Under the pieces are notes generated by a model, which was not told the DNA's origin, searched no databases, and worked only from the letters and a program-made list of their open reading frames with translations. DNA of 64,000 bases from Neurospora crassa OR74A (taxonomy: Eukaryota > Ascomycota > Sordariomycetes > Sordariales > Sordariaceae), in the NCBI RefSeq assembly GCF_000182925.2, contig NC_026504.1:5936762-6000761 (forward strand), in the 5' to 3' direction. Shown piece by piece: positions 36,285 to 49,640 of the stretch. The position numbers and the translations under genes were made by a program. Each line of letters starts with the position of its first letter. The stretch's first letter is position 1.

Positions 36285-36384
36285 NNNNNNNNNNNNNNNN
36301 NNNNNNNNNNNNNNNNNNNNNNNNNNNNNNNNNNNNNNNNNNNNNNNNNNNNNNNNNNNNNNNNNNNNNNNNNNNNNNNNNNNN
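36285..36384. other. assembly gap (100 N)
   Basis: Exactly 100 N bases. The gap falls inside an LTR of the following element, a typical place for repeat-driven assembly breaks. The open frame running through it is meaningless. Confidence 0.99.
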
Positions 36385-38529
36385 GGAAGTGCGCATCTGG
36401 CTGTACGATTAAATACAGGAATGAAGTGGGTCCTAGAAGGGGATGCAGCCAATAGGGGATAACGATAAGGATGCACCCAACCAGAGCGCGCAGATAAGAA
36501 TACGGACTGCGGGAGCAGTCTTGGCAGCCTTGGCAACCAGTTTAGCTCAACCATAATATTACCCCCCCCGCAGAAGAAAAACTCAAACCCAGAGTCGACT
36601 AAAAATGTTATAATTTATTAATCTATATAACTATTAAGGTACTTATAGAGCCTCAACCCAATCCTATATCCTTAGGACCCAATAACTAATTAATCTAAAT
36701 CGCAGCCCCATTTAGCTAATCTATCGCTATAGTACATACGTTCTAGCTTACGCTCGAAGTCGTCTAACGAATAAGAAGCGCGAGAATTGTAATTTGAAAC
36801 GGAATTATTATTATTATCGTCGTATAAAGTTATAATAGTATTAAGTTAGGTACGAGAAATTGAGGTTAAAGGAACCGTAATTATAATATTAGGAGTAAAA
36901 GACAGAACCTTATTAGGAGCTATATAATTAAATTCAATTAAATTTAACGCTCCTTAAATAACATCGACGTTTATAGCATCCTTATCCCTATAATTACCGC
37001 CGGTACCGCTATACTTACCGGAGAAATAAATAAATCCGAGAACCTCCTTTAATTTATTAATATAATCTACGTAAGTAGTTAATTAAGGACGAATCTATAG
37101 AGTATATTTATACGTTTCTTTATTAAGAGCCTAGCGAAGTAAAGAAATTTTCGCGGGTTCGGACTAGAAATTAGCTTGGGTTTTATAAAGTAAACATTCA
37201 AACTTAGCAATAAAAATATTAAAGGTATCGTTATCCTACTAGAGAGCATATAAGGCGGCTTCGGCTTACTAAATTTTATTAGGGTTATTATAAATATAAG
37301 TTAATTAGTTAAAAAGAGTTTAGGGGTTAAAAATACTACTATCGGAGGATTAAATTAGTTGCAATATAATTAAGGCCTAAATTTTTCCCTCGAACCGGGA
37401 ATAGACGTAAAAGAATTGCGCTTTAGTATTATCAATAACTTTACTATTAAACCTAAACTTTACTTTAATTATAGGTAATTAAATTTTAAAAGAAAAATTA
37501 ATTCTAATAAATTTATTAATATCAAGCAATTTTACTTTAAGAATTAGTACCTTACTAACAGTCTTAACTAAAAGTATTAGCTTCTTATTTAAAAGGTTGA
37601 GGTCGGCGCGTAAAGTCTAAATCTCTACGTTGTGATTTTAAAGCATTTATTCAACAATAATCTATTATTAGTCAGCTATAGCGAAGGAGTCTCCTAATTA
37701 ATAAGTTAATTGAAATGAATTGTATAATTGGGCTTTAAATAGCAGTAATTAATTAAAAGAGTTAGTAAGAATTATTAAAGTAAAGAAGAAGAAAAATAGG
37801 TGCCTTTAGGTAGGGTAAATTAAATTATTTAATATTAAAGAAAGTAAATATTAAATATAATTTAAGAAGTAAAGGGGTAGTATTAATTAACTAGTATTAA
37901 TAATATAATTTAATAGGGTAGTAAAATAGAAAAATGAAAAAATCCGGGTTCTAAACTACTCTATTAGCGTAGCGAACTTTAAAGTTACGTATAATCCTCC
38001 GCTTTTAATTATAAACTTACTAGTACTCTAATAATATAATCTATATAATTCCTCACGTATTCTATATTAGAACTAACCTAATTAGGTAGCGGGCACTTCG
38101 TTTAATTATATATAGAAATCGGGTTCCGTTAGTCGGATGAAGGTTAATACAATATAGCCTTATTCTCGGCGGTACCGATCGAAAAGAGAGATTATAATCG
38201 CTAATTGGTTAATAATAGTAGAGTTTGTACGTTGAGTTAATTAAAGAAGGGATAGTTAATTAAGTATTACAATATATAAATTAGGTAAGTAGCTAATATT
38301 ATTCATTTAACGAATATAATAAATAATTAATTATAGGGAGTAAAAGAGAAGAAGAGGAAGTGCGTATTTAGCTACACGACTAAATATAGGAATAAAGTGG
38401 GTCCTAGAAGGGGATACAGCTAATAGGGGATAACGATAAGGATGTACCCAACCAGAGCGCGCAGATAAGAATACGGACTGCGGGAGCAGTCTTGGCAGCC
38501 TTGGCAACCAGTCTGGCTCAGCCATGACA
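36385..38529 (-). mobile_element. gag-only (non-autonomous) LTR retrotransposon
   Basis: Two LTR copies face the same way: 36,385-36,558 (left part lost in the gap) and 38,356-38,529 or slightly longer. Over 174 aligned bases they match without length change. On the minus strand they start TGTCATGGCTGAGCC, mutated to TATTATGGTTGAGC on the left. A polypurine tract (GGGGGGGGTAA) adjoins the left LTR, so it is the 3' LTR. Only about 1.8 kb lies between them. It reads on the minus strand (about 37,700-36,600) as a gag-like protein with helical segments (FNIFIAKFEYLLYKTQ, then a lengthy polar tail) and no protease, RT or integrase. Small size plus gag only fits a non-autonomous element that needs a partner's pol. 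Confidence 0.75.
38356..38529 (-). repeat. 5' LTR of the gag-only element
   Basis: This copy keeps many CA/TG dinucleotides (for example CTTGGCAGCCTTGGCAACCA) and an open but meaningless antisense-type frame. The left limit is not visible; it may extend to about 38,300. The outer flank is CTAAC. Confidence 0.75.
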
Positions 38530-41500
38530 CTAACCTTCTAATAATATATTAACTATAAAAAAAATTATTCTATAATAATCGTTATTATATATTAGGGTAG
38601 CAAAGATTAATATAATAGTAATTATATACTATAAATATTCTATTGTGAATTGCTTGTTCTCTATTTATTAGAATTTAATATTCTTTTTTATTAGATTATA
38701 AAGGAGGATTATAATAATACTAAATCTTCTAATTTAAATTCTATAGTACTTTATAATATTTAGGAAAGTATAGATTTACTCCAGCTCCTTTCCTTTCTTA
38801 TCGGCTTAATATTTATAATAAATCTGCTTATTAATTTTTATAACCTTATCTATAGCTAGCGCTCTTCTATTTAATATATATAAGTACCCTACTAGTACTA
38901 CTTCCCTTTAATACTACTGGAATTTCACAGCTACGATTATCCCTCTTACTAATTTTATATTAATAAATATTTTATTAATATTTATAAAATATTTTAATAT
39001 ATACTTCCTAATTCCTTTTATACCAATCTACTCCTCTCTATAATTATTTCGAGGCCCCTTAATATAAATATTATTAAAATAAAGTTAATAAACGTTAAAA
39101 ATTAAATTATATAGTATTCTTATTATTATTCTTATAAATTAAATAATAAAACTCATACATCCTTATAGTAGAATAATTATTCGAAAATAGCCGATAAGGG
39201 TCGAGAAGGTAATAAAGTTACAATTTACTTTATTGAAGGGGATTTAATTGTACTTTAAGAAAAGGTTTAATAAGGATATTATTTTATAGCTTCCAAATAC
39301 TTTACTAAATTCTTTATAGCTTAGGAGTAGGTTAGTATTGCGGAGAGTTACTTCATTAATCCGCTAAGTATTATTAATAAAATATAAACTACTATCCTTC
39401 TTTATAATTAAAAATTAATTATTTTTATATACTATATAATTTTCTTCTAAAATCCCCTTCTTAATTCAGTCCTTCAATAAGTCGTATACCTTATTATAAA
39501 GGGCTTTCGGGATTAGGATAACTTTTATTTACTAGGCGGAATAAAGGATAGTACGGATTTCCTATAGTAGAAGAATATTAGGATCCAATTTTCTATATTT
39601 AGTAAAATCCCAAGCTAGAGTTTACTCCCTATTAAAGAGAATATAGGTAAATAATTTAATTTCTCCTTCGTTTAAGGTATCCTAAACTATTTTTAATAAA
39701 GCTTAGAATTGTTCTTCTATTAGGCGTAACCTTCGAATTAATTCTATAAACCTTAATATTATATAGTAATTCTATTTTAAATTGTAATTTTTAAATATAG
39801 AAGCAATCCGCTTCTTTACTATTACTAATTTCTTTTCTTTCTAATTAGAGTCTCCTCCAAACTTTAACCTATCTAATACAATATTATTAATTAAGTTTAC
39901 TTTCTATACCGTTCGCTTATATATTATATTAATTTATATAATTATATATTTTAATCTTCCTTTAGCGCCCTCCAACTTCCTTTAAACCTTCCTATATTTA
40001 TTTAGCGTAGGTAAATATCCTATTAGTAGGAGATTTTACTTAGTAATTTTTATTAATTTTAAAATAAACTTTTTTTAATAATAATGAACATACTGAGAGA
40101 TATTTAGACCCTATAGGTTAACTAAGAACGTCTATTCCTTTTCTAGGAAGATTATTAAGTCTTCCGCTATTTTATTACTAAAGGGGGTAATTCGCTTATT
40201 ATTTTCCTCTAAAATATTTTCCAATAATTATCCTTTATTTACTAATAAGGTAGTCTCCTTTATATAATTCTTATTAAACTTATCTCCTTACCTTTTAATA
40301 TATAAAGCTACTATAATAATAAGGGAATTAAACCCTCTACCTATTACTTTATTTCCCCTTAAAAATCTCTAAATTAGTAATTAAAGCGGTATAGATTACT
40401 ACTCTATCGAACGTTATAACCGTGTAGTTCCTTCTGCCTTCTTTATACTTTATATAGATTTTAATGTTTTAAAAGAATAGCAACCCTAAAATAATATTAT
40501 AATTCAATAGGGCCTACTCTATAATAAAGAAATAGATTTCCTATCCCTTATTGAATAATTAAACTTTTTTATAGGTTTTACTAAAAAATCCCTTCCTTCT
40601 TCTATTACTATTAATATTAGAAATTTCTATAGTAATACTTTAGAGTCCTAACGAATCCGCTAATACTTTATAAATAGTATTATATTTAATACTTATATTG
40701 AATAGAGTAGCAACTTTCTTTCCTTCTTAGAATTTAATTAATATATAAAATATAAGTAAAAGGGCGAGACGTATAGTATTACCCTCTATAAGGGGGGACT
40801 TATTAACGAATTTTATTTAATTTATAGCGAGAGTTAGGGTATTCCGAAGAGAGACGATGCGTATTAATATAAATTTACTTTTTCTCTAATTTCTAATATT
40901 TCGCTAATTAAATAAAGAGAAAATATTATTTTCTAAAGATAGTCGGGCAAATATAGGGCTATTATTCTTTAAAGCGACCTTAATTAAATTTACTAATATA
41001 TTTATCCTAAATTCCTATTTTTTTATAAATATAAAGTGAATTTGCGCTTTATTAAGCCTAATAAGAATAAATTTATTAGCTTCCAAACTATTATTAGGAA
41101 TTGTACTACTATAATACTTAAACTACATAGTAAGGATCCTATCTTTACTATAAGGAACCCTAGAGAATTATTTAATCTAATTATAAATAACTAGGGTATT
41201 AATAAAGTTATTTCGGACAATATCTTTAATAGTAATAGTAATTTTAATATTTATAAATTTGGTAGCTATAAGGTATATTTCCTTTATATTTAAAATATTA
41301 TTTCGAATTTAGATATCCTTTATATATACCTAATTTAATCCTTCCTCCCTTTACGTAAAAGAAACCTTCTTAAATTATAATTTTAACGCTTTACTAATAG
41401 GGGCAAATAAGTACGCTCGAACTTTATTATTTAAAATAATCCTAAACTACTTAAGGGCTAACTTAAATATTTCTATAATAGACGGACAAAGGATTAAAGT
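38530..41500 (-). mobile_element. Ty3/gypsy element 3, 3'-truncated, RIP-degraded
   Basis: On the minus strand, from about 40,700 to 40,250, a retropepsin-like region is visible (ADSLGL, then ALLNYNIILGLLFFQN). Reverse transcriptase follows at about 39,460-39,045 (SLYFINNT, RINEVTLRNTNLL, LNLFLKYNQIPF by inference, active site now YFNNIYIKGP). It then continues with a linker (VLVGYLYILNRRA) to about 38,700. RNase H and integrase are missing because the gag-only element abuts here. The INEVT and YxDDIxxKGP style sets this lineage apart from elements 1 and 2. Confidence 0.75.
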
Positions 41501-41511
41501 AAAAGAAGGGG

Positions 41512-41779
41512 TAGTTATAAAGCCTAGTACCGTATTATCGGTCCTAAGCCTTTGTGAGAGGAGCAGCCTAGGGAAGGTTGACAGTCGGGACGACTGATAG
41601 CCAAGTACTGGGCAAGCTCGACAGGCACTAGGCAAGTTCGACAGGGCGCTCAACCGCCCATATATCGGGTATAAAACCTGGTGCCGCAATATATTTAAGC
41701 AGTAGTTAGACTTAGAAAAATATAATACAATTAGATTATCTACAAGACTATTTGTATCTATCGTGCTGTTCGTCTTACA
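41512..41779 (+). repeat. 5' LTR of gypsy 4
   Basis: A little-mutated, GC-balanced segment ends CTTACA at 41,779 and is followed by TGGTGCCTAATAA, which looks like a primer-binding site. TATATCGGGTATAAAACC at about 41,661-41,678 provides TATA-like elements. The left limit (about 41,512) is an estimate; the antisense open frame across it is not a gene. Confidence 0.6.
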
Positions 41780-44700
41780 ATGGTGCCTAATAAATAGTTT
41801 GAATGAATTGTTTATTCTATACTATACCTTTAGATTCTTTTTGGAAATTATCCCTTTGTTGATTGTGCTTCGCCCGGCCGCTGTACTTCGTTTATATTGT
41901 GAGTTGCATGCCGGCTCCCGTACCGCCGTTATCTAACTAATTAATTATTGTTACTTATTAACGCTATACTTAAAATGGACTTAACCGACCCAGTAACTAT
42001 TAAAGACCTACGCTACGTATCGGATTTTATTTATTTGAACCTACGTTTCCAATGGATTGGACGGCTAAATTAATTAAAATGCGAAGCATTTAGCCGATTT
42101 ATTGCGATTCTACCTCCTCCTCCCGACGAAAATACGTTAGTAATATTAATATTTATAATACGGGCTACGCGTTAATTACAACGAGTTCCCCTAGTTCTCT
42201 ACCTAGAAAATTGGATTCTCGACTATTATATCCCTAAATAACTCTTTAATATAGTAATTAAGTTCGTACTACTACTCTAACTAACCCTACTAGCTATTAA
42301 ATAAAATAACAAATATTAAATTAATAAACTAGCCGATTAATACTAATAAGTTTAATTAGTAATCGACTAATAACTACTCCTTACATCTCTCCCTACTATA
42401 ATAGAACAAAACAAGAATTAATTATATAATAACTAATACTCGCGCAATAAATAATTTACTACTATTTAAGAACGCCCTAATAACGATTAATCCTTTATTA
42501 ATAATAATCTACTATTCGGCTATAGTTAAATCCCTTATATTGAAATTGAGCCCTAAAAATTAACGACGCCGGTAGAATTTCCCCCGCTATATTTACAACC
42601 TAATGCCTAATTATTAAATAAATTGCCTATAAGTAGTATTAAAAAAGATAATTAAACGACTAATATTATCCATACGCCTATCCAATCAATATTATTCAAC
42701 TTTAATAACCGGAGCTTCTTTAATTTAATAGATAAACTATTTTCCTCTCCAAATATTAAACTATTCCCTAGTAATAACGATTATTAATATACCGAAGGGT
42801 ACGACGATAATAACGAACTAAATCTATTTTAAGATATAGTATTATACAACAGAGAAATTGAAGATATATTGTTAGGCAATAGAAATATTAAAGATATTAA
42901 TACCGAAATGTAGGATGTAAAGTATAAAATTGAGACCGATATAGTAATAACCGATCTATTTGTATTATTTAACCCTTATAGATTAAATTAAGTATAATAT
43001 CCCTACGACTGCGAGTAATCGGCCGAGTTAGATATATTAATACCCGATATACTACCCGATATAATAATAAACCTTATTTACTATATAGTTTAGTACTTAG
43101 TAGAAGTCGGGTTTCGATAAACTTCCCCGCTGATAAAATAAGAATTAACTATATACTACTTATTGTAGTAAATATAGAATAGAATAATAATTATTATTTC
43201 TTCCGATTTAAGTTCGATTTCCTTTAGTAAGTTAAACGGTATACTAAAAGTTATAGTAAGTGAATAGGTACGATTACAATTATCCCCTATAGAAATAATA
43301 AATATAGGAAGGAATAACGTTATTGAACTACTAACTATTATTATAATTAATTTAAGGTTATTAATAATACCTATTAACCTAACCCCTACTAATAATAAAC
43401 GACTATTAGAGAGCCGAATAATATTCTTAGAACTATTTAGTAAAGTACTTAAATAATAAAATTAATAAATTCCTTCCCTACTACTATAAAATAAATACTA
43501 TATTTAAGCGACGACGCTTTTAAGGCCGTTAAAGCGGTAAAAGGGGAAAGCGTTAACTAGATTATTATTTAACGTCCTTAAATTTATTAAAACCCCGCTC
43601 CTAAATTTCGACTTCCCCCGTCCTTATATACTCTAATATAGGTTGCGAGGCCTATCTGGTATTATAGTTATACCCTTACCGAAACCCTATTTATTAATAT
43701 AACTTAATTTCCCTTTAGCCTAAGCTTTATTTTCCCCTAATATTACCGGACTGCCCCCTAGAGATTAATATATAGTTGAATTACCCCCTAGTTCCTAGTC
43801 TTCTAAATAGTAGTAGAAGGTATTTTAGAATTTGCTTTATATACTCCGCGGACTCTAAACAACTATTTAACGCCGGCGTTAATTAATTAAAATTAATAAT
43901 ATAAATTCTATGTAGGTAGATACTAATAGTAACGCTACTGCCGGAGATAATAACTATAGTTAAAGTATAGGTAATAATAATAATATTAGTCCAACCGGTT
44001 TATTAAATATAACTACCGATAAAGAACTCCGCTACATTACTTATATAATTAAAGCTATAAGTAAAATTAATAACAATAAACTTAAAGCTATAGCCAATTA
44101 CTTTACTACTTCCCTTTAATCCTTTACCTTTAGCAATTAGAAGATTTGGATAGTCGGCTACTTCTAGCCCAATACTAAAAAAAAAGATAGTAATACAAGA
44201 AGCGACTACTTTTAATTGAAAGATAAGACGTATATTATATTACTATACTTCTTTATTAGAAGTATAAGAAATAATATTATTAATAACGATCTTAAAATAA
44301 ATAACCTTTATAAAAATTTCTATTAACTCTTTATAGGCGGAGCGAAAGTATAATATATAAATTAATTTAATACGAAGATCCGTATAGTAATGAAATAAAG
44401 TTTTAATAATTAGTATATTACGATTTTTATACGTTAGAAAATACTCCGCACTTAAATATTAACTAAACTCGATATATTAGAATACTCCTACGATAATTAT
44501 CGCTCCAATAAATTACTCTATAATATTGTAATAGAAATTATCTGATATTTTAAGGAATTAGGTAAAAAAGATAGAGGTACTTACATAGTACGTATTTACA
44601 ATTATTTATACCCTAGCTTAAAGGATTTAGTCATCGAATTAATAAATAATATAATTTTAAACGAGTAGCTAACTTACGTCGATCGTCGTATTGAGATATA

Positions 44701-44838
44701 TTATTTTAAAATTATTAACGATTTGGGAGGTTATAGTAATAGTTTTAATAAGCGAATATTAAAGGCTAAATTTAATAGTAAATTCCTAAATGTTAAAGCT
44801 ATTAAGGCCGCTAATTTTATAAAGTAGGAAGAAGATAC

Positions 44839-44938
44839 NNNNNNNNNNNNNNNNNNNNNNNNNNNNNNNNNNNNNNNNNNNNNNNNNNNNNNNNNNNNNN
44901 NNNNNNNNNNNNNNNNNNNNNNNNNNNNNNNNNNNNNN
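44839..44938. other. assembly gap (100 N)
   Basis: Exactly 100 N bases inside the gag-to-protease part of gypsy 4. True size unknown. Confidence 0.99.
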
Positions 44939-47900
44939 TTACGAAAATCAATTATTTAGCGGGTACTGTAGTAAATTACTATTATTTCTATTATATTGTA
45001 AATTATTATTTAGCGGATATAGAGGGGATTTATTATTGTATTAAGGAGGTTTATATAAATATCGTACCTCGTTAGGAAATTAAGGTTTATTTGGTTAGCG
45101 TAGTAGTTTATCTGGTTAGTATAGTAGATTATCCAGTTAATACGGTAGATCGTTTAGTCGAGGTTAGTATTACTAAAATCGCTTTTACTAATATATTTAT
45201 CGTTAGTATATTAAATTTAGGCTAGTATATAATAGTATTTTTACTATTAAGGATAAATATAAAATATATAGAGAAATAAATAAATTAGATTCTAAAGGAG
45301 AATATTTAAAGGATTAAAACTTCGAAGAAATTAATTATAATTATAATTCAGAAGAGAAGGAGGTATTCCTAGCCATTAAAATATCGTTAAATAACGTATT
45401 AATAAATATCCCTACTACTATTAGTTCTAAATCTAATATTAATCCCGGTTCTACTTATTTATTATTATATAATATAAGTCGTTAAACGTATAGAAAGTAT
45501 AATAAAGTTTTTTCTATATATAGTAAAATGTTTACCTATATTTATACTAATTTATATATTAACCTAAAGCTATTAAGCTTAAGGCCAATAATTATTAAAC
45601 CCTATTAAATAATTCGGTTGCTTCTACAAATTAACAATTAAAATTACAAATTAGTAAGTTTCGCAATAAACGGCAACGAACGTAATAATATAGCGGAGGT
45701 TTTTAAGGTAGTAGAGTAGACCAATTAAAATCCTTCAAAGCTATTGAACAATTTAATATAGTACAGTTACTTTTAAATAAATATTCATTTATAATTAAGC
45801 GGAGATGAATATTCTATTTGCGTAGCTACTAGTTGTTCGAATATTTTAATCGATAAATAATAGATTAATAAGAATTCAAATATAAAATTCAATAATTCCG
45901 AAATAAAATTATTCGATATTATTAATAACTATATTATTTTAATTAAATAAACTATATTCGACCTTTTTATTAAAGGTATTATTAATAACTGTCCGGTTTA
46001 ATATACTTTTAAATTAATTGTATAAGTTACTAAAGGATTAGCTACTAAATTATTATTAGGAATATAATAGACCTAGCTAAATTAAATAATTATTAATTTA
46101 GTAAAAAATATTATACGTATTCCAATATATAGTAATATAGTTATATTAATTAATTATATTACTAAACTAATTCGTCGAAGAATATTAGCAATATATAATA
46201 TAGTCATCCTACTATATTCTAAGCGCTTTATCCCTATAGACTTTATGTATATTATTAATAAATTACTAATAGGAGTTTTAAAAGAATATATTTTCAAGGT
46301 TAAACATCCCTACGCCCGGAATTATTTCTTTAATCTTAAAACCCTTAAATTCATTAATATTATTAATAGAACAAATAAACTAATACGAATTTATTACTTT
46401 TAACGGATAGAAATAATTAAGGACTTTAATAGTAATAGCTATTGAGTTATTTCTTTCGTACAAACTCAAGCTCTATTAGTAGTAATAAAAATCTAACCTA
46501 ACTAAGAATTCGCTTTTATAATAGAATTAGAAAATATAACACTAACTTTCAACGTAATTATTATACCTAATAAAATCATCGCTAAAAAGACTAATAATAT
46601 CTATAATTGCGAATTGATTAAGGAAGATATATTGAAACTCCTCTACCAATCTTTAAAACGAAGCCTATTCCTCAATATAAATAAAGATAAAAATATCTTA
46701 GAAATCGAATCTATTTACAGCATTAAAATTTATAATTGCGACCCTATATACGTATAATATATTAAGACCCTATTGGATAAATACAATATATATAATAGAC
46801 GTAGTATTGTTAAAATAAATGAGGAAGATATACTTTATATTAACCTTGTTAAAAATTGGTATAAGTAGAAAGTTTTATTTAAACTATATTAATTTAGAAT
46901 TTAGGATTACTAACTCTTCAATAAAATATTTAACGGAATATATAAAGATAGTAAATTCGAATAGATACACCGAACAACGCTATTTAGCTACCTATATTTT
47001 ATTATATAGCGTATTATTAAAGGAGTCCGGAAGGGCCGAATTATAATTGATCTCTAACTATTAAATTATATAATTATTAATAATTCGTACCTATTTCCAA
47101 TTTAGGACTCTATTATTACTAGGATAAGGGGTAAGAATTTCGTTAATTACTTCAACAGTTCTACGTTTTTCTATTAAATCGGTATCTATTTACTATATTG
47201 GAATAAAATAATATTAATTAATCCGAAGGGCTTAGAACAATCTAACGTCGTACTAATAGGTTATAAGAATTCCTTAATCTACGTATAGCACTTTATTAAT
47301 CGAAAATTATACTCCTACTACGCCTTTACAACCAGCTACATTAATAATATTATAGTATTTAATAATATAACTAACGATTATCTAAAATACTTCGAATTAA
47401 TTCTTAAGTTCTTTAAAGATATTAACCTTAATATTGCAATAAAAAAGTCTTTTATAGCCTACCTATCAGTCTATTTATTAGGTTATTATATAAATAGATT
47501 AAATATAATTATAATTACCGATCGAATTATAGTAATTCGGAATATTTAGTAACTAACCAATCTAGTATTATTAGAATATTATATCGGTTTAATTAATTTC
47601 CTAAAATACTTTATCCCCTAGTTTACCTAAAAAATTAGTCCATTAGAAGAAAGGAAGGCTAAATTTATTAAATTTAATAAAAAGGAGGGTAAGATACTAA
47701 AGAAGAAATCCCTAGTAGTAAGGAAAATATTTACCAATTTATTAAATTTCACACTTATAAATTTCGAAAAAAAAGTATTTACTATTCTATAAGATTAATT
47801 AATAAAGGAGATAGTAATTTTCTATTACTACCCGAATCGAACTATATTCTTCAAAATTAATACCTCGAAGAAATAGGGTTTTAGTATTATAATTTTCTAT

Positions 47901-49347
47901 ATTAAGGGTAATTATTAAAACGGTAAATCTATCCCTATTTATAAAATTCAGCCTATTTTCTTTTATAGTAAATAATTATCTACTATTAAAAAGAATTATC
48001 AACCGACGGAATTAGAAACCGCCTACTTCGTATAAGCGTATTAATCCCTCCGTTAATTAATTCAATTATATATTAAACCCGTTATTATATTAACGGACTA
48101 TCGGGTATTAATTAATATTATAAAGTAAACTAATCTAAATACTATTGACTTTATAAAATTAAATTTAAAATTTATTATTATATTTATATACCTATCTTAA
48201 TTTAACCTTAACGTCCGCTATATACCCAGAAAAATTAATATTATCCTAGATACCTTATTTAGACTACTAGGCGCCGAAGATGAACTATAATTAAATACTA
48301 GTAAATTCAATAATATTTGGAAGGATACTACTTACGCTATCTACATTTATATAAATAAAAATATAAAAACGAAGTTTACTAATAGCTATAAATAAAATAA
48401 ATATTATATTACTATAATACAGAAATTTAAAGAATATAATAAACGGAGCGCAAAGTTCAATTTCAATACCGATAAATAATTCCCCTTTAAATTAAAAAAG
48501 GGATTACTATATTACTTTCCCTATATTAGTAAAGCGAGACTATATATGCCTAATAACGCTTTATAAGATATACTCTCTCTAATATACAATAAATATTATT
48601 ATTTTAGACTAGTAAGGATAATATACGAATTGGAGGAACTCTATTTCCCCTGTATAACTAAAACCTTAAGGTAGTACGTAGAATATTATTTATAATATTT
48701 AAAATTTAGAACCAATTATAAAGTTACCTCCGGTTTAATAAAGCCTATTTAACTTTACTCCGTACCATTCTATACCGTCTATATAAATTTTATTATAGGA
48801 CTCCTAAAGTAAATTAGTTAATTTACGGTCTAAGGGGGAAATTACTATAATGTAATAATAGTTATTATTTATAGCTTTAATAAGAAGACCCTATTAATCC
48901 TTAGCCGAACGGACTATATTACGGAGTAATAGGCCGAACGATTAATCGCTATATTGTTACTATATAATTGGGGTCTTTTTCGAGTGTCTATTTCCGATTG
49001 AGATACGAAGTTCTTATTTGCGGTGTAGAAGGCAATCTTTAAAAAATTGAACGCAATATTAGTATATACTATAGTATAGAATTCGAAGTTAAATAGTCAA
49101 GCTAAATAACGAAATTAGGAAGTTAAATTAGTAATTTAATACTATATAATAAAAAACCTAGAAATCCTATAACTAAATATTCTTCCCGCTTTATAATACA
49201 ACTTTAATAATAGTCTTTTAATGCTATTAGGCTATACCCCTAATAAAATTGTAATAGGGTTTAAACTAAATATAGCGTTCGATTTTTTTAAGCTAGAAGA
49301 CTACTATAATAACGATTTCAATACTATTAAACAATTATTGAAACGCC

Positions 49348-49640
49348 CATGCCCTTACGAGAAGGCGATGTCCGGGGCCTAAAACGTGTTATGGCTGTCG
49401 TAGACCCACACTAGAGGTCGTAGTGCTATGGGCCCCACATTGTCGCAAGGAAGGCGCGGCGGTTCTATTTATTAGTAGTTAGAATGCAGAAAAAATACCC
49501 GTTTTGGCATTCCAAATAGGAATTTCTAGCGCTAAGCAAGATACGGTTTCAATAACACATGTAGACAGTACTGTATTTCGACCTGTTCAGACTGCTATAT
49601 CTCCACGTCAATTGCATATATTAATATACAAAAAATACTA
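49348..49640. other. island that escaped RIP, no gene recognised
   Basis: The base composition changes abruptly at the end of gypsy 4. CA and TG are common again (GGGCCCCACATTGTCGCAAG, GTAGACAGTACTG). No coding frame or RNA gene was recognised. It may be the end of an inserted element or a unique-sequence fragment. Confidence 0.55.

Larger units (their letters stand above)
41512..49347 (+). mobile_element. Ty3/gypsy element 4, 5' part, RIP-degraded
   Basis: After the LTR, a gag frame starts at ATG 41,975 (MDLTDPVTIKDLRYV) and continues with many Gln-to-stop changes to the gap at 44,839, where a capsid-like segment lies (44,000-44,838). Beyond the gap, pol shows a protease-like region (about 45,900-46,500), reverse transcriptase with an active site now YINNIIVFNN (47,337-47,366), RNase H (about 48,060-48,240) and integrase (VYINFIIGLL, RTDYITE, AERLIA, ISD, NFNNSLLMLLGYTPNKI; about 48,770-49,270). 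The frame stops being homologous at about 49,347, before the integrase C-terminal and chromodomain parts. A matching chromodomain fragment appears at 60,330-60,870. Confidence 0.82.

Noticed and set aside
36189-36554. Minus-strand open frame of 121 codons
   Set aside because: It runs through the 100-N gap and an LTR. The same text recurs at 38,331-38,525, the other LTR copy.
41447-41689. Minus-strand open frame of 80 codons
   Set aside because: It lies antisense to the LTR of gypsy 4 and has no independent support; it is open because the LTR escaped RIP.
46819-47046. 75-codon plus-strand frame
   Set aside because: It is a short stop-free stretch within the degraded pol region of gypsy 4, not an independent gene.
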